Assembly: GCF_003058325.1 (NCBI RefSeq)
Contig: NZ_CP028844.1
Coordinates: forward strand, 1 to 64,000
DNA: 64,000 nucleotides
Direction of reading: 5' to 3'
Origin: Methylobacterium currus
GTDB lineage: Bacteria; Pseudomonadota; Alphaproteobacteria; Rhizobiales; Beijerinckiaceae
In this document: positions 7,854 through 17,555 of the stretch, piece by piece
How the letters are laid out: each line of letters opens with the position of its first letter
How positions within the stretch are numbered: position 1 is the stretch's first letter
Notes under the pieces: generated by a model
Seen by the model: the letters and a program-made list of their open reading frames with translations, nothing else
Told to the model about the DNA's origin: nothing
The model's database searches: none
Program-made: the position numbers and the translations under genes

Positions 7854-9372
7854 ATGGACCAGAGGACGCCTTTCCACATCTCCGAAATTCAGGGACGCGG
7901 TTACGGTCCCGTGCGCCTTGCCGCCAGGATCGCTGGCTTCACACTCGCGCCAGCCGCTCTCGTGGGCGCACTCGTGCTTGGCCTGAAGGCGGCGAGGTCC
8001 ACTGGCCCCTGCCGGCCTGGCTGCCGGGCCCGGTCTCCACGCTCCTCGTCAGGGACGAGGCGGGTCCGGCAGCGGATGCCCCAATCCTGTACTACCGTGA
8101 TCCCGATGGAAGGGCAGCCTATGCGCTCACGCCGACGAGGACGCCCGATGGCCGCGACTACCGGCCCGTACGCGTCGGCGAGGATGTCGACTTCGAGCCC
8201 CGGCCCGCCGCGAAGGAGGCCGAGGCGAACGCCACCTACGCTGCGCCCCCGGGCGGGGCCCGAAAAATCCTCTACTACCGCAACCCGATGGGCCTGCCGG
8301 ACACCTCGCCGGTGCCGAAGAAGGACTCGATGGGGATGGACTACCTCCCGTCTACGAAGGCGAGGCCGAGGACGGCAACATCGTCAAGATCTCGCCCGGT
8401 AAGGTCCAGCGCACCGGCGTCCGCTCCGAGCGGGCCGAACGTCGCGTCGTCAGCCGAGCCGTGCGGGTGCCCGGCACCGTGACGCTCGACGAGCGCCGCG
8501 TCACCGTCGTGGCGACACGCTCGGACGCCTATGTCGACCACGTCGAGAACGTCACGACCGGCGACCGCGTCCGCAAGGGTCAGGCACTGGTCCACGTCTA
8601 CTCGCCCGAGATCAACGCGGCGGCGGCCCAGCTCATCGCCAACCCGGGCTTCGACGGCTCCCGGCGGCGCCTGCAGAACCTGAACGTCTCGGAAGCCGTC
8701 ATCGACGAGATGGAGCGCACCCGGAAGGTGCCGATGGCCATCACCTGGTCGTCCCCGCGCGACGGGGTCGTCCTGGAACGCAACGCCATCGAGGGCATGA
8801 AGGCGTCGGCCGGAGACACCCTGTTCCGGATCGGCGACATCTCGACGATGTGGGTGCTGGCCGAGGTACCCGAGTACGACCTCGGCAGCGTCAAGGTCGG
8901 CCAGCCCGTCATTGTGCGCGTGCGCTCGCTGCCCGGGCGCAGCTTCAGCGGCAAGGTCGGGCTGATCTACCCGCAGGTGAACACGCAAACCCGCACCACC
9001 CGCGTGCGCATCGAGTTGCCGAACCCCGACGGGGTGCTCCTGCCCGACATGTACGCCGACGTCGAGATCGGGACTGGCGCGGCCAAGCCCGTGGTGGCGG
9101 TCCCGAACGATGCCGTCATCGACACGGGCGCGCGCCAGATCGTGCTCGTCGATAAGGGCGAGGGCCGCTTCGAGCCGCGCGAGGTCAAGGTCGGCGCCCG
9201 CGGCGAGGGCTACACCGAGATCCGCGAGGGTGTGCAGGCCGGCGAGCAGGTCGTGACCGCGGCCAACTTCCTGATCGACGCCGAGAGCAACCTGAAGGCG
9301 GCGCTGCAGAGCATGGCGGCGCCCAAGTCCGCCGCCGAGTCGCAGGCGCAGGCCACGGAGGCCACCCGATGA
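7854..9372 (+). pseudogene. cusB: CusB-type periplasmic adaptor of a heavy-metal RND pump, frameshifted
   Basis: This is the membrane-fusion adaptor that joins the CusA pump to the outer-membrane channel. The N-terminal helix (RLAARIAGFTLAPAALVGAL) is in one frame. After about 7993 two heavy-metal-binding repeats (PILYYRDPDGRAAYALTPTR and KILYYRNPMGLPDTSPVPKK ... DSMGMDYLP) follow in a second. After about 8349 the adaptor core (VYEGEAEDGNIVKISPGKVQ, RKGQALVHVYSPEINAAAAQ, GDTLFRIGDISTMWVLAEV) runs in a third frame to 9372. Domain order is normal and only the frame is broken, twice. The stop overlaps the cusA start. Confidence 0.85.
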
Positions 9373-12300
9373 TCGCACGCCTGATCGCCTGGTCGGCCCG
9401 CAACCTCGTCCTGGTGCTGATCGGCACCGTCTTCGTGGTGGCGGCTGGTCTCTACAGCGTGCGCACCCTGCCGCTCGACGCCATCCCGGACCTCTCGGAC
9501 GTGCAGACCATCGTCTACACCGAGTACCCGGGGCAGGCCCCGCAGGTGGTCGAGGACCAGGTCACCTATCCGCTCACCACCGCCATGCTGACGGTGCCGA
9601 AGTCGAAGGTGGTACGCGGCTTCTCCTTCTTCGGGGTCTCGTTCGTTTACGTCATCTTCGAGGACGGCACCGACCCGTACTGGGCCCGCTCGCGCGTGCT
9701 CGAATACCTGAGCGCGGCCGGCAAACGCCTGCCGGCCGGCGTGACGCCGACGCTCGGGCCCGACGCGACGGGCGTGGGCTGGGTCTACCAGTACGCCATC
9801 GTGGCCAAGCAGCAGACGCTTGCCGAGCTGCGCTCGCTGCAGGACTGGGTCGTGCGCTTCGGGGCCTCGCGCGCCGAGGGGGTGGCCGAGGTCGCCGGCG
9901 TCGGTGGTTTCGTGAAGCAGTACAACGTCGTCGTCGACCCGAACCGGCTGCGTGCGCAAGGGATTTCGCTGAAGGCGCTCCGCGACGCAATCCGGTCGAG
10001 CAACGCGGATGTCGGCGGCCGCACGGTCGAGCTCTCCGAGTTCGAGTTCATGGTGCGCGGGCGCGGCTACCTGAAGAGCATCGCCGACATCGAAAACATC
10101 GTGCTGAAGACCGAGGCCGGCACCCCGCTGCGGGTGCGCGACATCGCCCGGGTCGAACTCGGGCCGGACGAGCGGCGCGGCATCACCGAGATGAACGGCG
10201 AGGGCGAGGTCGCGGGCGGCATCATCCTGCAGCGCTTCGGCGCCAACGCCCTCAACGTCATCGAGGGCGCCAAGGCGCACCTCGCCGAGGTCGCCGCGAG
10301 CCTGCCGAAGGGCACCGAGATCCTGCCGGTCTACGACCGCTCGCAGCTCATCGACGCCGCCATCGAGACGCTCAAGGGCACGCTCGTCGAGGAGAGCGTC
10401 ATCGTGGCGCTCGTCTGCATCGTGTTCCTGCTGCACCTGCGCAGTGCGCTCGTAGCCATCCTGATGCTGCCGGTCGGCATCCTGATGGCGCTCGGCGCCA
10501 TGCATCTCCTCGGGATCGGCGCTAACATCATGTCGCTGGGCGGCATCGCCATCGCGGTCGGCGCCATGATCGACGCGGCCATCGTCATGATCGAGAACGC
10601 CCACAAGCACTTGGAGCGGGCGCCCTCGGGCAAGCCGCGGGTCGAGATCCTGGTCGAGGCGGCCGCGGAGGTGGGTCCGTCGCTGTTCTTCTCCCTCCTC
10701 GTGATCACGGTCAGCTTCCTGCCGATCTTCACCCTGGAGAGCCAGGAAGGGCGCCTGTTCGGGCCGCTCGCCTTTACCAAGACCTTCGCCATGGCGGCGG
10801 CGGCGCTCCTGTCGGTGACCCTGGTGCCGGCCCTGATGGTGCTGTTCGTGCGCGGGCGCATCATCCCCGAGCATCGCAACCCGCTGAACCGGCTGCTGAT
10901 CTGGGTCTACCGCCCGGTCATCAGGGTTGTGCTCAGGGCCAAGGTGCTGACCATCCTGCTGGCGGTGGCGGCGCTCGGCCTGACCATCTGGCCGGCCCGC
11001 CAGCTCGGCTCCGAGTTCATGCCGGACCTGAACGAGGGCACCCTGATGTACATGCCCACGACCTTGCCGGGCATCTCTGTGACCCAGGCCGGGGAGCTGC
11101 TGGCGACGCAGGACCGCATCATCAAGTCCTTTCCCGAGGTCGCCTCGGTCTACGGCAAGGCGGGGCGTGCCTCGACGGCGACGGACCCGGCCCCAACCGA
11201 GATGTTCGAGACCATCATCGCCCTGAAGCCGAAGGCGGATTGGCGTCCCGGCGTGACGCTGGCGAGCCTCAAGGCCGAGATGGACAAGGCCCTGCAGTTC
11301 CCCGGCGTGTCGAACGCCTGGACGCAGCCGATCCGCGCCCGCATCGACATGCTCTCGACCGGCATCCGCACGCCGGTGGGCATCAAGGTCTACGGCACCG
11401 ACCTCACTGAGATGGAGAAGGTCTCTCGCGAGGTCGAGGCCGTGGTGCGGAACGTGCCGGGTACGTCCAGCGCCTACGCCGAGCGGGTCATCGGCGGCTA
11501 CTTCCTCGACATCACGCCGGACCGGGAGGCGCTCGGGCGCTACGGCCTGATGGTCGGGGACGTGCAGGACGTCATCGCGACGGCGCTGGGAGGCGAGAGC
11601 GTCACGAACACGGTCGAAGGGCGCGAGCGCTACACCGTCAACGTGCGCTACCCCCGCGCCTTCCGTTCGGATCCGCAATCCATCGCCACCGAGGTGCAGG
11701 TGCCGTTGCCGGCCGGCGGCACGGTGCCGCTGGGCGAGGTGGCCAAGGTCCAGCTGACCCGGGGGCCGACCTCGATCCGCACCGAGAACGGGCAGCTCGC
11801 CGTCTACATCTTCGTCGACCTGGCCGGGCGCGATCTCGGCGGCTACGTCGCCGAGGCCCGGGACGCGGTCAACAGGGAGGTCCAGCTTCCGCAGGGCATG
11901 AGCGTCCAGTGGAGCGGCCAGTTCGAGTACCTGGAGCGGGCGGAGGCCAGGCTGAAGATCGTGGTGCCCGTGACGCTGCTCGTCATCTTCCTGCTGCTCT
12001 ACCTGAACTTCCGGCGCCTGACCGAGACGCTCATCGTCATGCTGTCACTCCCGTTCTCGCTGGTGGGCGGGGTCTGGCTGCTCTGGTGGATGGGCTTCAA
12101 CATATCGGTCGCGGTGGCCGTCGGCTTCATTGCCCTGGCGGGCGTGGCGGCCGAGACCGGGGTGATCATGCTGATCTACCTCGACCATGCCTGGGACGAG
12201 CAGCGGGCCGCGGTTGCCGCCGCGGGCCGCGAGGCGACACGTGCGGACCTGTACCAAGCCATCATGGTGGGGGCGGTCGAGCGCGTGCGCCCGAAGATGA

Positions 12301-12563
12301 TGACGGTGGTCGCCATCATGGCCGGGCTCGTGCCGATCCTGTGGAGCACGGGTGCCGGGTCCGAGGTCATGCAGCGCATCGCGGTGCCGATGATCGGCGG
12401 CATGGTGTCCTCGACCGTGCTGACGCTCGTCGTGATCCCGGCCATCTATGGCCTAGTGAAGGCGCGTGGGCTTCCGCACCGAAGCCCTCCTCGCACCGGC
12501 ACTCCGAAGCCTGGTAAGGCTCTGGTCCGCGTGCAGCCGCGCCTGGTCAATCCCGCCGAGTGA
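9369..12563 (+). CDS. cusA: CusA-type heavy-metal efflux RND transporter
   Basis: The 1064-residue inner-membrane proton-driven pump of the HME-RND family exports Cu(I)/Ag(I) or similar cations. The N-terminal helix is followed by the family signature PLDAIPDLSDVQTIVYTEYP. The transmembrane segment GIAIAVGAMIDAAIVMIENA contains the proton-relay acidic residue. The second half repeats the 6-helix block (about 860-1040, LVIFLLLYLNFRRLTETLIV and GFIALAGVAAETGVIMLIYL). Its length is normal and the frame intact, in contrast to the genes before it. It starts in ATGA overlap with cusB. The exact metal cannot be read from sequence, but the CusF-like neighbours favour copper or silver. Confidence 0.95.
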   Translation: MIARLIAWSARNLVLVLIGTVFVVAAGLYSVRTLPLDAIPDLSDVQTIVYTEYPGQAPQVVEDQVTYPLTTAMLTVPKSKVVRGFSFFGVSFVYVIFEDGTDPYWARSRVLEYLSAAGKRLPAGVTPTLGPDATGVGWVYQYAIVAKQQTLAELRSLQDWVVRFGASRAEGVAEVAGVGGFVKQYNVVVDPNRLRAQGISLKALRDAIRSSNADVGGRTVELSEFEFMVRGRGYLKSIADIENIVLKTEAGTPLRVRDIARVELGPDERRGITEMNGEGEVAGGIILQRFGANALNVIEGAKAHLAEVAASLPKGTEILPVYDRSQLIDAAIETLKGTLVEESVIVALVCIVFLLHLRSALVAILMLPVGILMALGAMHLLGIGANIMSLGGIAIAVGAMIDAAIVMIENAHKHLERAPSGKPRVEILVEAAAEVGPSLFFSLLVITVSFLPIFTLESQEGRLFGPLAFTKTFAMAAAALLSVTLVPALMVLFVRGRIIPEHRNPLNRLLIWVYRPVIRVVLRAKVLTILLAVAALGLTIWPARQLGSEFMPDLNEGTLMYMPTTLPGISVTQAGELLATQDRIIKSFPEVASVYGKAGRASTATDPAPTEMFETIIALKPKADWRPGVTLASLKAEMDKALQFPGVSNAWTQPIRARIDMLSTGIRTPVGIKVYGTDLTEMEKVSREVEAVVRNVPGTSSAYAERVIGGYFLDITPDREALGRYGLMVGDVQDVIATALGGESVTNTVEGRERYTVNVRYPRAFRSDPQSIATEVQVPLPAGGTVPLGEVAKVQLTRGPTSIRTENGQLAVYIFVDLAGRDLGGYVAEARDAVNREVQLPQGMSVQWSGQFEYLERAEARLKIVVPVTLLVIFLLLYLNFRRLTETLIVMLSLPFSLVGGVWLLWWMGFNISVAVAVGFIALAGVAAETGVIMLIYLDHAWDEQRAAVAAAGREATRADLYQAIMVGAVERVRPKMMTVVAIMAGLVPILWSTGAGSEVMQRIAVPMIGGMVSSTVLTLVVIPAIYGLVKARGLPHRSPPRTGTPKPGKALVRVQPRLVNPAE

Positions 12564-12632
12564 GTGCGGGGCGGCGTCGCCCCGACCATCGGGAAAAGTT
12601 TTCATCACACGCCACGAGAGGAAGCCGGAACC

Positions 12633-13628
12633 ATGCCGCAGAGTGTATTGGATTGCCTCGTGATCGGCGGTGGACCGGCAGGCCTTACGGCCGCGATCTA
12701 CCTGGCCCGCTTCCGCCGGCGCTTCCAGGTCTTCGATGCCGGTGCAAGCCGTGCGGCCCTGATCCCGACCTCGCACAATCACGCGGGCTTTCCCGAAGGC
12801 ATTCACGGCCGGGCGCTTCTGGGCCGGATGACGGAACAGGCGCGCAAGTACGGTGCCCATATCGTCCCGGGGTCCGTCACGCGCCTGGAGCGCCGGCCGG
12901 ACGGCGTCTTCCTGGCCACGCTGGACGGGGAGCCGATCCCGGCCCATACCATCCTGCTGGCGACCGGGGTTGTCGACCGCGAGCCGGACCTGCCCGACGT
13001 GCCGGACGCGATCCGGCGCGGGCTGGTGCGCCATTGCGGGATCTGCGACGGCTACGAGGCTATGGGCAAGCGGGTCGCGGTGATCGGGCACGGCAGCAGC
13101 GGGCTGCACGAAGCGCTGTTTCTGCGGACCTACACCGCCGACATCACTCTGCTGTCGCTGGGTCGGTCCCTGGTGCTGACGAAGGAGGAGCGTCGGCAAG
13201 CGGCACAGGCCGAGATCGTGATCGTCGAGGAGCCGGTCAGGCGCGTGGTCGTCGAGGGGGATCAGGTCCGTGCGCTCGACATGCTCGGCGGGGCGTGCCG
13301 GTCGTTCGATGTGCTCTACGCGGCGCTGGGCAGCGACGCCCGGTCCGACCTTGTGCACGGTCTGGGCACCCGTCTGGATGACAAGGGCTGCGTGGTGACA
13401 GACGAGCACCAGCGCAGTTCGACCGACGGCCTGTTCGCCGCCGGCGACGTGGTGCGCAGCCTCGACCAGATCAGCGTCGCGATGGGCCAGGCCGCCATCG
13501 CCGCGACGGCGATCCACAACCGCCTGCGCGGGGTGCCGTCGCCGAGGGGAGCTCCGGACGACACGCTGTCGTTCTCACCCCAGGACCTGTGCACCTGCTG
13601 TTCGCCGCCTGACGCAAGACGGCACTGA
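12633..13628 (+). CDS. Thioredoxin-reductase-like NAD(P)/FAD oxidoreductase
   Basis: The 331-residue flavoprotein has an FAD motif [18 protein letters not shown], an NAD(P) motif [16 protein letters not shown], the redox pair CGIC in [13 protein letters not shown] (CATC in true TrxB) and the FAD-contacting [11 protein letters not shown]. The start is taken at ATG 12633 because a GAGGAAG ribosome site lies 10 bases upstream and the family N-terminus begins there. The C-terminus has an extra Cys pair (DLCTCCSPP) that could bind metal or act as a second redox site. It may maintain thiols under copper stress; the role is inferred from the neighbours. Confidence 0.85.
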   Translation: MPQSVLDCLVIGGGPAGLTAAIYLARFRRRFQVFDAGASRAALIPTSHNHAGFPEGIHGRALLGRMTEQARKYGAHIVPGSVTRLERRPDGVFLATLDGEPIPAHTILLATGVVDREPDLPDVPDAIRRGLVRHCGICDGYEAMGKRVAVIGHGSSGLHEALFLRTYTADITLLSLGRSLVLTKEERRQAAQAEIVIVEEPVRRVVVEGDQVRALDMLGGACRSFDVLYAALGSDARSDLVHGLGTRLDDKGCVVTDEHQRSSTDGLFAAGDVVRSLDQISVAMGQAAIAATAIHNRLRGVPSPRGAPDDTLSFSPQDLCTCCSPPDARRH

Positions 13629-14015
13629 GCCCCGGCACCGGCGACGTTGCGATGCGACCGGCCGGACGCGAAATCCCGCAGCGTCCGCGATCCCGCGGCG
13701 GCGGCACACTCGGCTGGGCGTCCGCTCTTGACCTCGGGACTTGTCCTCGCATGCTGAACGCTTTCCGAGTGGGCCCTTGCGACCGCGCACGCTCTCGTCA
13801 AGAGGCCCTCCGCGTCGGCCACCCGCGTCAGCTCGGTCTGATCCGCTTGGCCGCCCTGCCGCTCACTCGAAAGACATTCCCACTATAATCGTTCGCCTGC
13901 CATTCCGAGTTTATACAAGACGCACCAAGATCCAGTCAAATCCGGAGAATATCTTGTCATGTGACGCAGCTTTTCTGTGCTGCTCCCCGGAGTTTTTGTG
14001 AATTCGACTACGGCG
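13629..14015. other. Intergenic region
   Basis: No gene is recognised. The part at about 13870-14000 is less GC-rich than its surroundings and could be regulatory DNA for the next cluster. Confidence 0.3.
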
Positions 14016-14192
14016 CGCTACGCCTCTGCGGGTTGAATGGATAACGTCCCGGACTGTTTCCGTCTGGGCGCGAACCGGAACCCGCCCCGGACATCGGAAC
14101 CGACCGATGGCGTCCTGGTGATCGGCTCGGTCGACAAGACACCTGCCCGCTCCAGGCGTCCCCCCCGGTCGGGTCGGGCCGGGAAGCCGTAG
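14016..14192 (+). pseudogene. Decayed relative of the 5216 exported protein
   Basis: The frame reads RYASAG, stop (TGA 14034-14036), then MDNVPDCFRLGANRNPP, later VIGSVDKTPARSRRPPRSG and a TAG at 14190. The 5216 gene reads GYALAGWIDNVPLRFRPGVH, later TTGSVNVVPRRPATRRP. The same order of residues and spacing shows common origin, with the TGG (Trp) codon now TGA and the leader lost. It is a relic, but it shows that this small-protein family occurs more than once in the island. Confidence 0.45.
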
Positions 14193-14384
14193 GACGACGT
14201 CGGTGCCGCGGCTTGTATTCTGTGGCAGCCGGCGGCGAATTGTAACCTTTCCTGCGCCGGGTCCGAATGTTCGATGTGAAGGGGCCGCAACGCGCGCGCC
14301 CTCCGCCTCGAAGGAGCGTCCGGGCTCTCGCCAGGGCGGCGCCTAAGCCGTCCCGGCCAGCCGGATCAGAAAGAAGGACCACCG

Positions 14385-14762
14385 ATGTCTGATCTTGGCC
14401 AATCGAGCCGAAAGAGCGCGCTCACTGCGGCTGTCGCCGCGCTGTTGCTCGCGGGTGGCGTGCAGGCGCAGGCCGCGCCGATGGGCGACATGACTGGTAT
14501 GAGCGGCAAGGCTGGCGCGGAGAGCGGAAAGCAGCAGACGGCCAGCACCACTGGGACCGTCGCGGCCGTGAACACGGGCCAGCACAAGGTGACCTTCGAC
14601 CACGAGCCGATCCCGGCGATCAACTGGCCCGCCATGCACATGGAGTTCCCGGCGGCCTCCTCGGTCGATCTCTCGAAGGTCAAGCCGGGCGAGAAGGTCA
14701 AGTTTACTCTGAGTGGGAGCAAGGGCTCCTACACCGTTCAGTCGATCACCCCGGCCCAGTAG
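14385..14762 (+). CDS. CusF-type periplasmic copper-binding protein
   Basis: The 125-residue protein has a signal peptide (about 10-30, AAVAALLLAGGVQAQAA), a Met-rich spacer (MGDMTGMSG) and a CusF domain (about 52-125). The Cu(I)/Ag(I) ligands are all present in DHEPIPAINWPAMHMEF: His, Trp and two Met. CusF delivers Cu(I) to the Cus efflux complex in the periplasm. An AAGGACC-type ribosome site lies upstream of the ATG. It heads a + strand set of three small metal-related genes. Confidence 0.9.
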   Translation: MSDLGQSSRKSALTAAVAALLLAGGVQAQAAPMGDMTGMSGKAGAESGKQQTASTTGTVAAVNTGQHKVTFDHEPIPAINWPAMHMEFPAASSVDLSKVKPGEKVKFTLSGSKGSYTVQSITPAQ

Positions 14763-14787
14763 GGCAGACGGGCCGGAAGGGCATGCC

Positions 14788-15225
14788 ATGATCCACCGCC
14801 GTGCACTCGTCGGCGTTCTTCTTGCGGTGACCGTGCCGTCCATGGCCGCGGCGCAGGGCGCCCAAACCGCCATTCTCTACAAGAACCCGCAATGCCAGTG
14901 CTGCGACGCCTACGCGAAGGTGCTCCAGCGCAACGGGATTGCGGTTACCGTCGAGGAGACTCCCGCGCTCGCGGCACTCAAGCGCGAGCACGGCGTGCCC
15001 GAGCCGCTCCAGGGCTGCCATACGCTGCTCATCGACGGCTACGTCGTCGAGGCACACGTGCCGGTCGCCGCGGTCAAGAGGCTGCTGGCTGAGCGGCCCG
15101 CCATCAGGGGCATATCGCTGCCGGGCATGCCGGCGGGCTCGCCGGGCATGGACGGGGAGAAGACGGCGCCGTTCACGGTCTACGAGATCAGCGACGGCGC
15201 CCCGAAGGTCTTCGCACGCGAGTAG
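14788..15225 (+). CDS. DUF411 periplasmic metal-binding protein
   Basis: The 145-residue protein has a signal peptide (MIHRRALVGVLLAVTVPSMA) and the DUF411 core: LYKNPQCQCCDAYAKVL with the C-x-C-C cluster, GVPEPLQGCHTLLIDGYVVE with a third conserved Cys, and VKRLLAERPAIRGISLPGMP. Family members accompany copper-resistance genes and are thought to bind copper in the periplasm. I chose ATG 14788 because GGAAGGGC lies just upstream and the leader begins there. It is 25 bases from cusF, so probably co-transcribed. Confidence 0.9.
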   Translation: MIHRRALVGVLLAVTVPSMAAAQGAQTAILYKNPQCQCCDAYAKVLQRNGIAVTVEETPALAALKREHGVPEPLQGCHTLLIDGYVVEAHVPVAAVKRLLAERPAIRGISLPGMPAGSPGMDGEKTAPFTVYEISDGAPKVFARE

Positions 15226-15272
15226 CGCGAAGGCAGGACTACTTCGAAACGCACGGACGACAGGAGAAATTT

Positions 15273-15536
15273 ATGTCCAAGATCTCGCAGCTCGCACCCG
15301 CCGCTCTCGGCTTTGCTCTGTTCGCCGGCATCGCCGCTGCCTCGGCCGAAACTGCCACGAACCCCGCACCCTCGGACAAGGGGGTGATGGGCGGCATGAT
15401 GCAGGGTGACGGCATAATGCCGATGATGCAGGAGATGTCGAAGATGATGGGTAACTGCAACAAGATGATGCAGACCATGATGGACCGGCAGAACCAGGGC
15501 GGGTCCGGCCAGCAGAACCCAGACAAGCGCGGCTGA
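15273..15536 (+). CDS. Small Met-rich exported protein
   Basis: The 87-residue protein has a signal peptide ending near ASAETATN and a mature part dominated by Met: GVMGGMMQGDGIMPMMQEMS and KMMGNCNKMMQTMMDRQ. Such Met motifs bind Cu(I) in the oxidising periplasm. A CAGGAGAAA ribosome site precedes the ATG. It lies 47 bases after the DUF411 gene and closes the copper cluster. I know no precise family. Confidence 0.75.
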   Translation: MSKISQLAPAALGFALFAGIAAASAETATNPAPSDKGVMGGMMQGDGIMPMMQEMSKMMGNCNKMMQTMMDRQNQGGSGQQNPDKRG

Positions 15537-15642
15537 GCCGGAGACGCGCGCTGACCCGCTGACCGCGAGGGCCGCGCGCAGTCGGACCTCCCGCGGTGGT
15601 GGCCGGGCCGTCGGTGGGCGAGCTCCAATTGTAGCTAAGCTT

Positions 15643-15786
15643 CCCAACGCCTTCGTGGAGTCGTTCAACGGCAGGCTCCGGGACGAGTGCTTGAACGAGA
15701 CCCTGTTCCGCAGCCTCGGCCACGCACGGGCCGTGCTGAGCGCGTGGCGGGACGATTACAACTGCTCATCAGAACGCACATCTCGC
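15643..15786 (+). pseudogene. IS3-family transposase, C-terminal fragment
   Basis: The frame PNAFVESFNGRLRDECLNET followed by LFRSLGHARAVLSAWRDDYN is the end of the OrfB integrase core, including the catalytic Glu of VESFNGRLRDE. Everything before and after is missing. It sits at the edge of the next remnant, the truncated recombinase on the other strand. Confidence 0.75.
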
Positions 15787-17405
15787 TATGTTATTGAGGC
15801 GAAGAGGGATTGTTGCGCCGGATGCGGTACCGCGCGGTGTTTGCCGCGGTTCGATGCCTCCTGCGCGAGGGCTTTGGCGCCCGGGCCGTCGAGAGCGGCG
15901 CGGCTGAACACCCAAGGTCCGTCGGCGAGCGGATGCATGGCATCGACCTCGCCCCGTTCCGCCGCCAGACGAAGCGTGCGCGCGGCGACGCCGACACGAG
16001 CGGCGGCTTGGGTCAGGGTCAGCCAGGGCTCGTCGCCCGCCGCGGCCTCGCGGAACACCGGGATGCGGTATTGCGAGCGCAACGCCGTGACGCGCTCGCG
16101 CGTGAAGCGGTTGCCGTGCCCCGTCCTGACGCCGTTGCGGTTGAGCACGCCCGCAATCACGTCGTCACGCGCGATCAGCGCCAGCGCGCGCACGGCCTCC
16201 ACCACATCGGCAGGCGTACTGGTCCGCTGGCCGCGTCGCCGACGCGGGAGGCGATGCTCGGTGTGAGCACCGCCGATCCAGTGCAGGGTGAGCACGATCT
16301 CGGCCCGCGCCTCGTCGAGGTCCGCGACCGCTTCGTGGATCAGGGTGCGCACGATCCGCTTCTTGAGCCGTGCATCCGTCGTCGGCGCTGCCCAGACGCC
16401 TTGCAGGTCCGCGGCGAGCGTCTCCAGCGCGACCGGAGGAAGGGCGGGCCGAGGGGCGAGCGCGTCGTGCGCGCCGATGCGCGTCTCGCAGGCGCCGACC
16501 CGGGACAGAGCTCGGTTCCAGCGCGCTTCGAGTTCGCCGGTCACCAAACGGTTCTCGGGGTCGGCCGCATCGTACTGCCAGAAGGCCCGGTCGGCCGCGT
16601 AGCGCGCCGCCTCCAGGTCTCGCACCATCGCCTCGCGCGCTTCGTCGCGTCGCGTGCTCGCCTGCGCCTCGGCTGCCCGCGCCGCCTCGATCGCGCCCGG
16701 CTGCATGACCGCTAGGAGCGCGGCCTCGACCACATCGTCGACGCGCAGACCGCCGAAGGCGATGCAGTTCGGCTCTCCATAGTCGATCCGCCCGCGCACG
16801 CAGGCGTAGCGCGGGATCTGTCCCTTGGCTCCAGTGTACTACACGCTGAGCTTGCGCCCGCAGCGCCAGCACCGCAGCAACCCTGCGAGCAGCGCCGCAC
16901 CGAGCTTGGGCGCGCCGCGGGAACTGGTCGGAACGTTCTCGCTCACCATCGCCCGGATCGCCTCCGCCCGTTCCCACTCCACGTAACCTTCATGCGAGCC
17001 CGGCTTCAACGCCAGCCACTCCGAGCGCGGCGTGCGCCTGGCCCGCGCCTTGGCGCCGGCCGCGTCGTAGCTGGCCGTGACGCGGCTGCGGCCGTAGGCG
17101 TAGGCGCCGCCATAGGCCGGGTTGGCGATGAACTCGCGAAGCGTCGAGTAGCGGGGGCGGCGCCAGACGACCGGGCCGGCGTTGACACGTGTCGGCAGAT
17201 CGAGCCCGTGCTCCAGGAACCAGAGCAGGGCCTGGCGCACGCTGCCCAGCTCGGCCACCTTGTCGATGCCGAGGCGGATCGCGGCCTGCACGCGTCGATC
17301 GGGATCGATCTCGAGCCGATCCGATGCACATCGCGCTACCTCCCCTTGCCTGAACGGCATCTTTCGGACCTCGATCAATCCGAGCCGTCCGCGCGCCCGC
17401 GACAC
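15786..17405 (-). pseudogene. Large serine recombinase, N-terminus lost and amber stop inside
   Basis: The 3' two thirds of a large serine recombinase are present. A recombinase domain ([40 protein letters not shown]) and a zinc-ribbon Cys pair ([13 protein letters not shown]) are followed by the partner Cys (RYACVRGRIDYGEPNC), a coiled-coil region and a C-terminal tail with an HTH-like part (LTQAAARVGVAARTLRLAA). The resolvase catalytic domain is absent upstream of 17405. A TAG at 16839-16841 interrupts the frame exactly between KLSV and YTGAKGQ. No catalytic activity is possible. It marks a site-specific-recombination past for this island. Confidence 0.8.
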
Positions 17406-17555
17406 CCGGCAGGGCGGCCGCGCGTCGGTGCATGGCCCTGGGGCTGCCGGGTGAGCGCGGATCGAAGGCCGACCGAGACCGGGCCGGATCGGAGATCCTG
17501 GGCCGGTGGATTCACGACCATGCCGCTAGAGCGTACCGGCCCGCATCGCGTTCGG

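Noticed and set aside
9210..11678. An 822-codon open frame on the - strand opposite cusB/cusA
   Set aside because: It is the mirror of a high-GC coding region, its protein is His/Asp/Arg-rich without any domain, and cusA on the + strand is certain.
15786..16799. A separate gene from GTG 16799 for the recombinase C-terminus
   Set aside because: It is in the same frame as the upstream part and only a TAG separates them, so one broken gene is the simpler reading.
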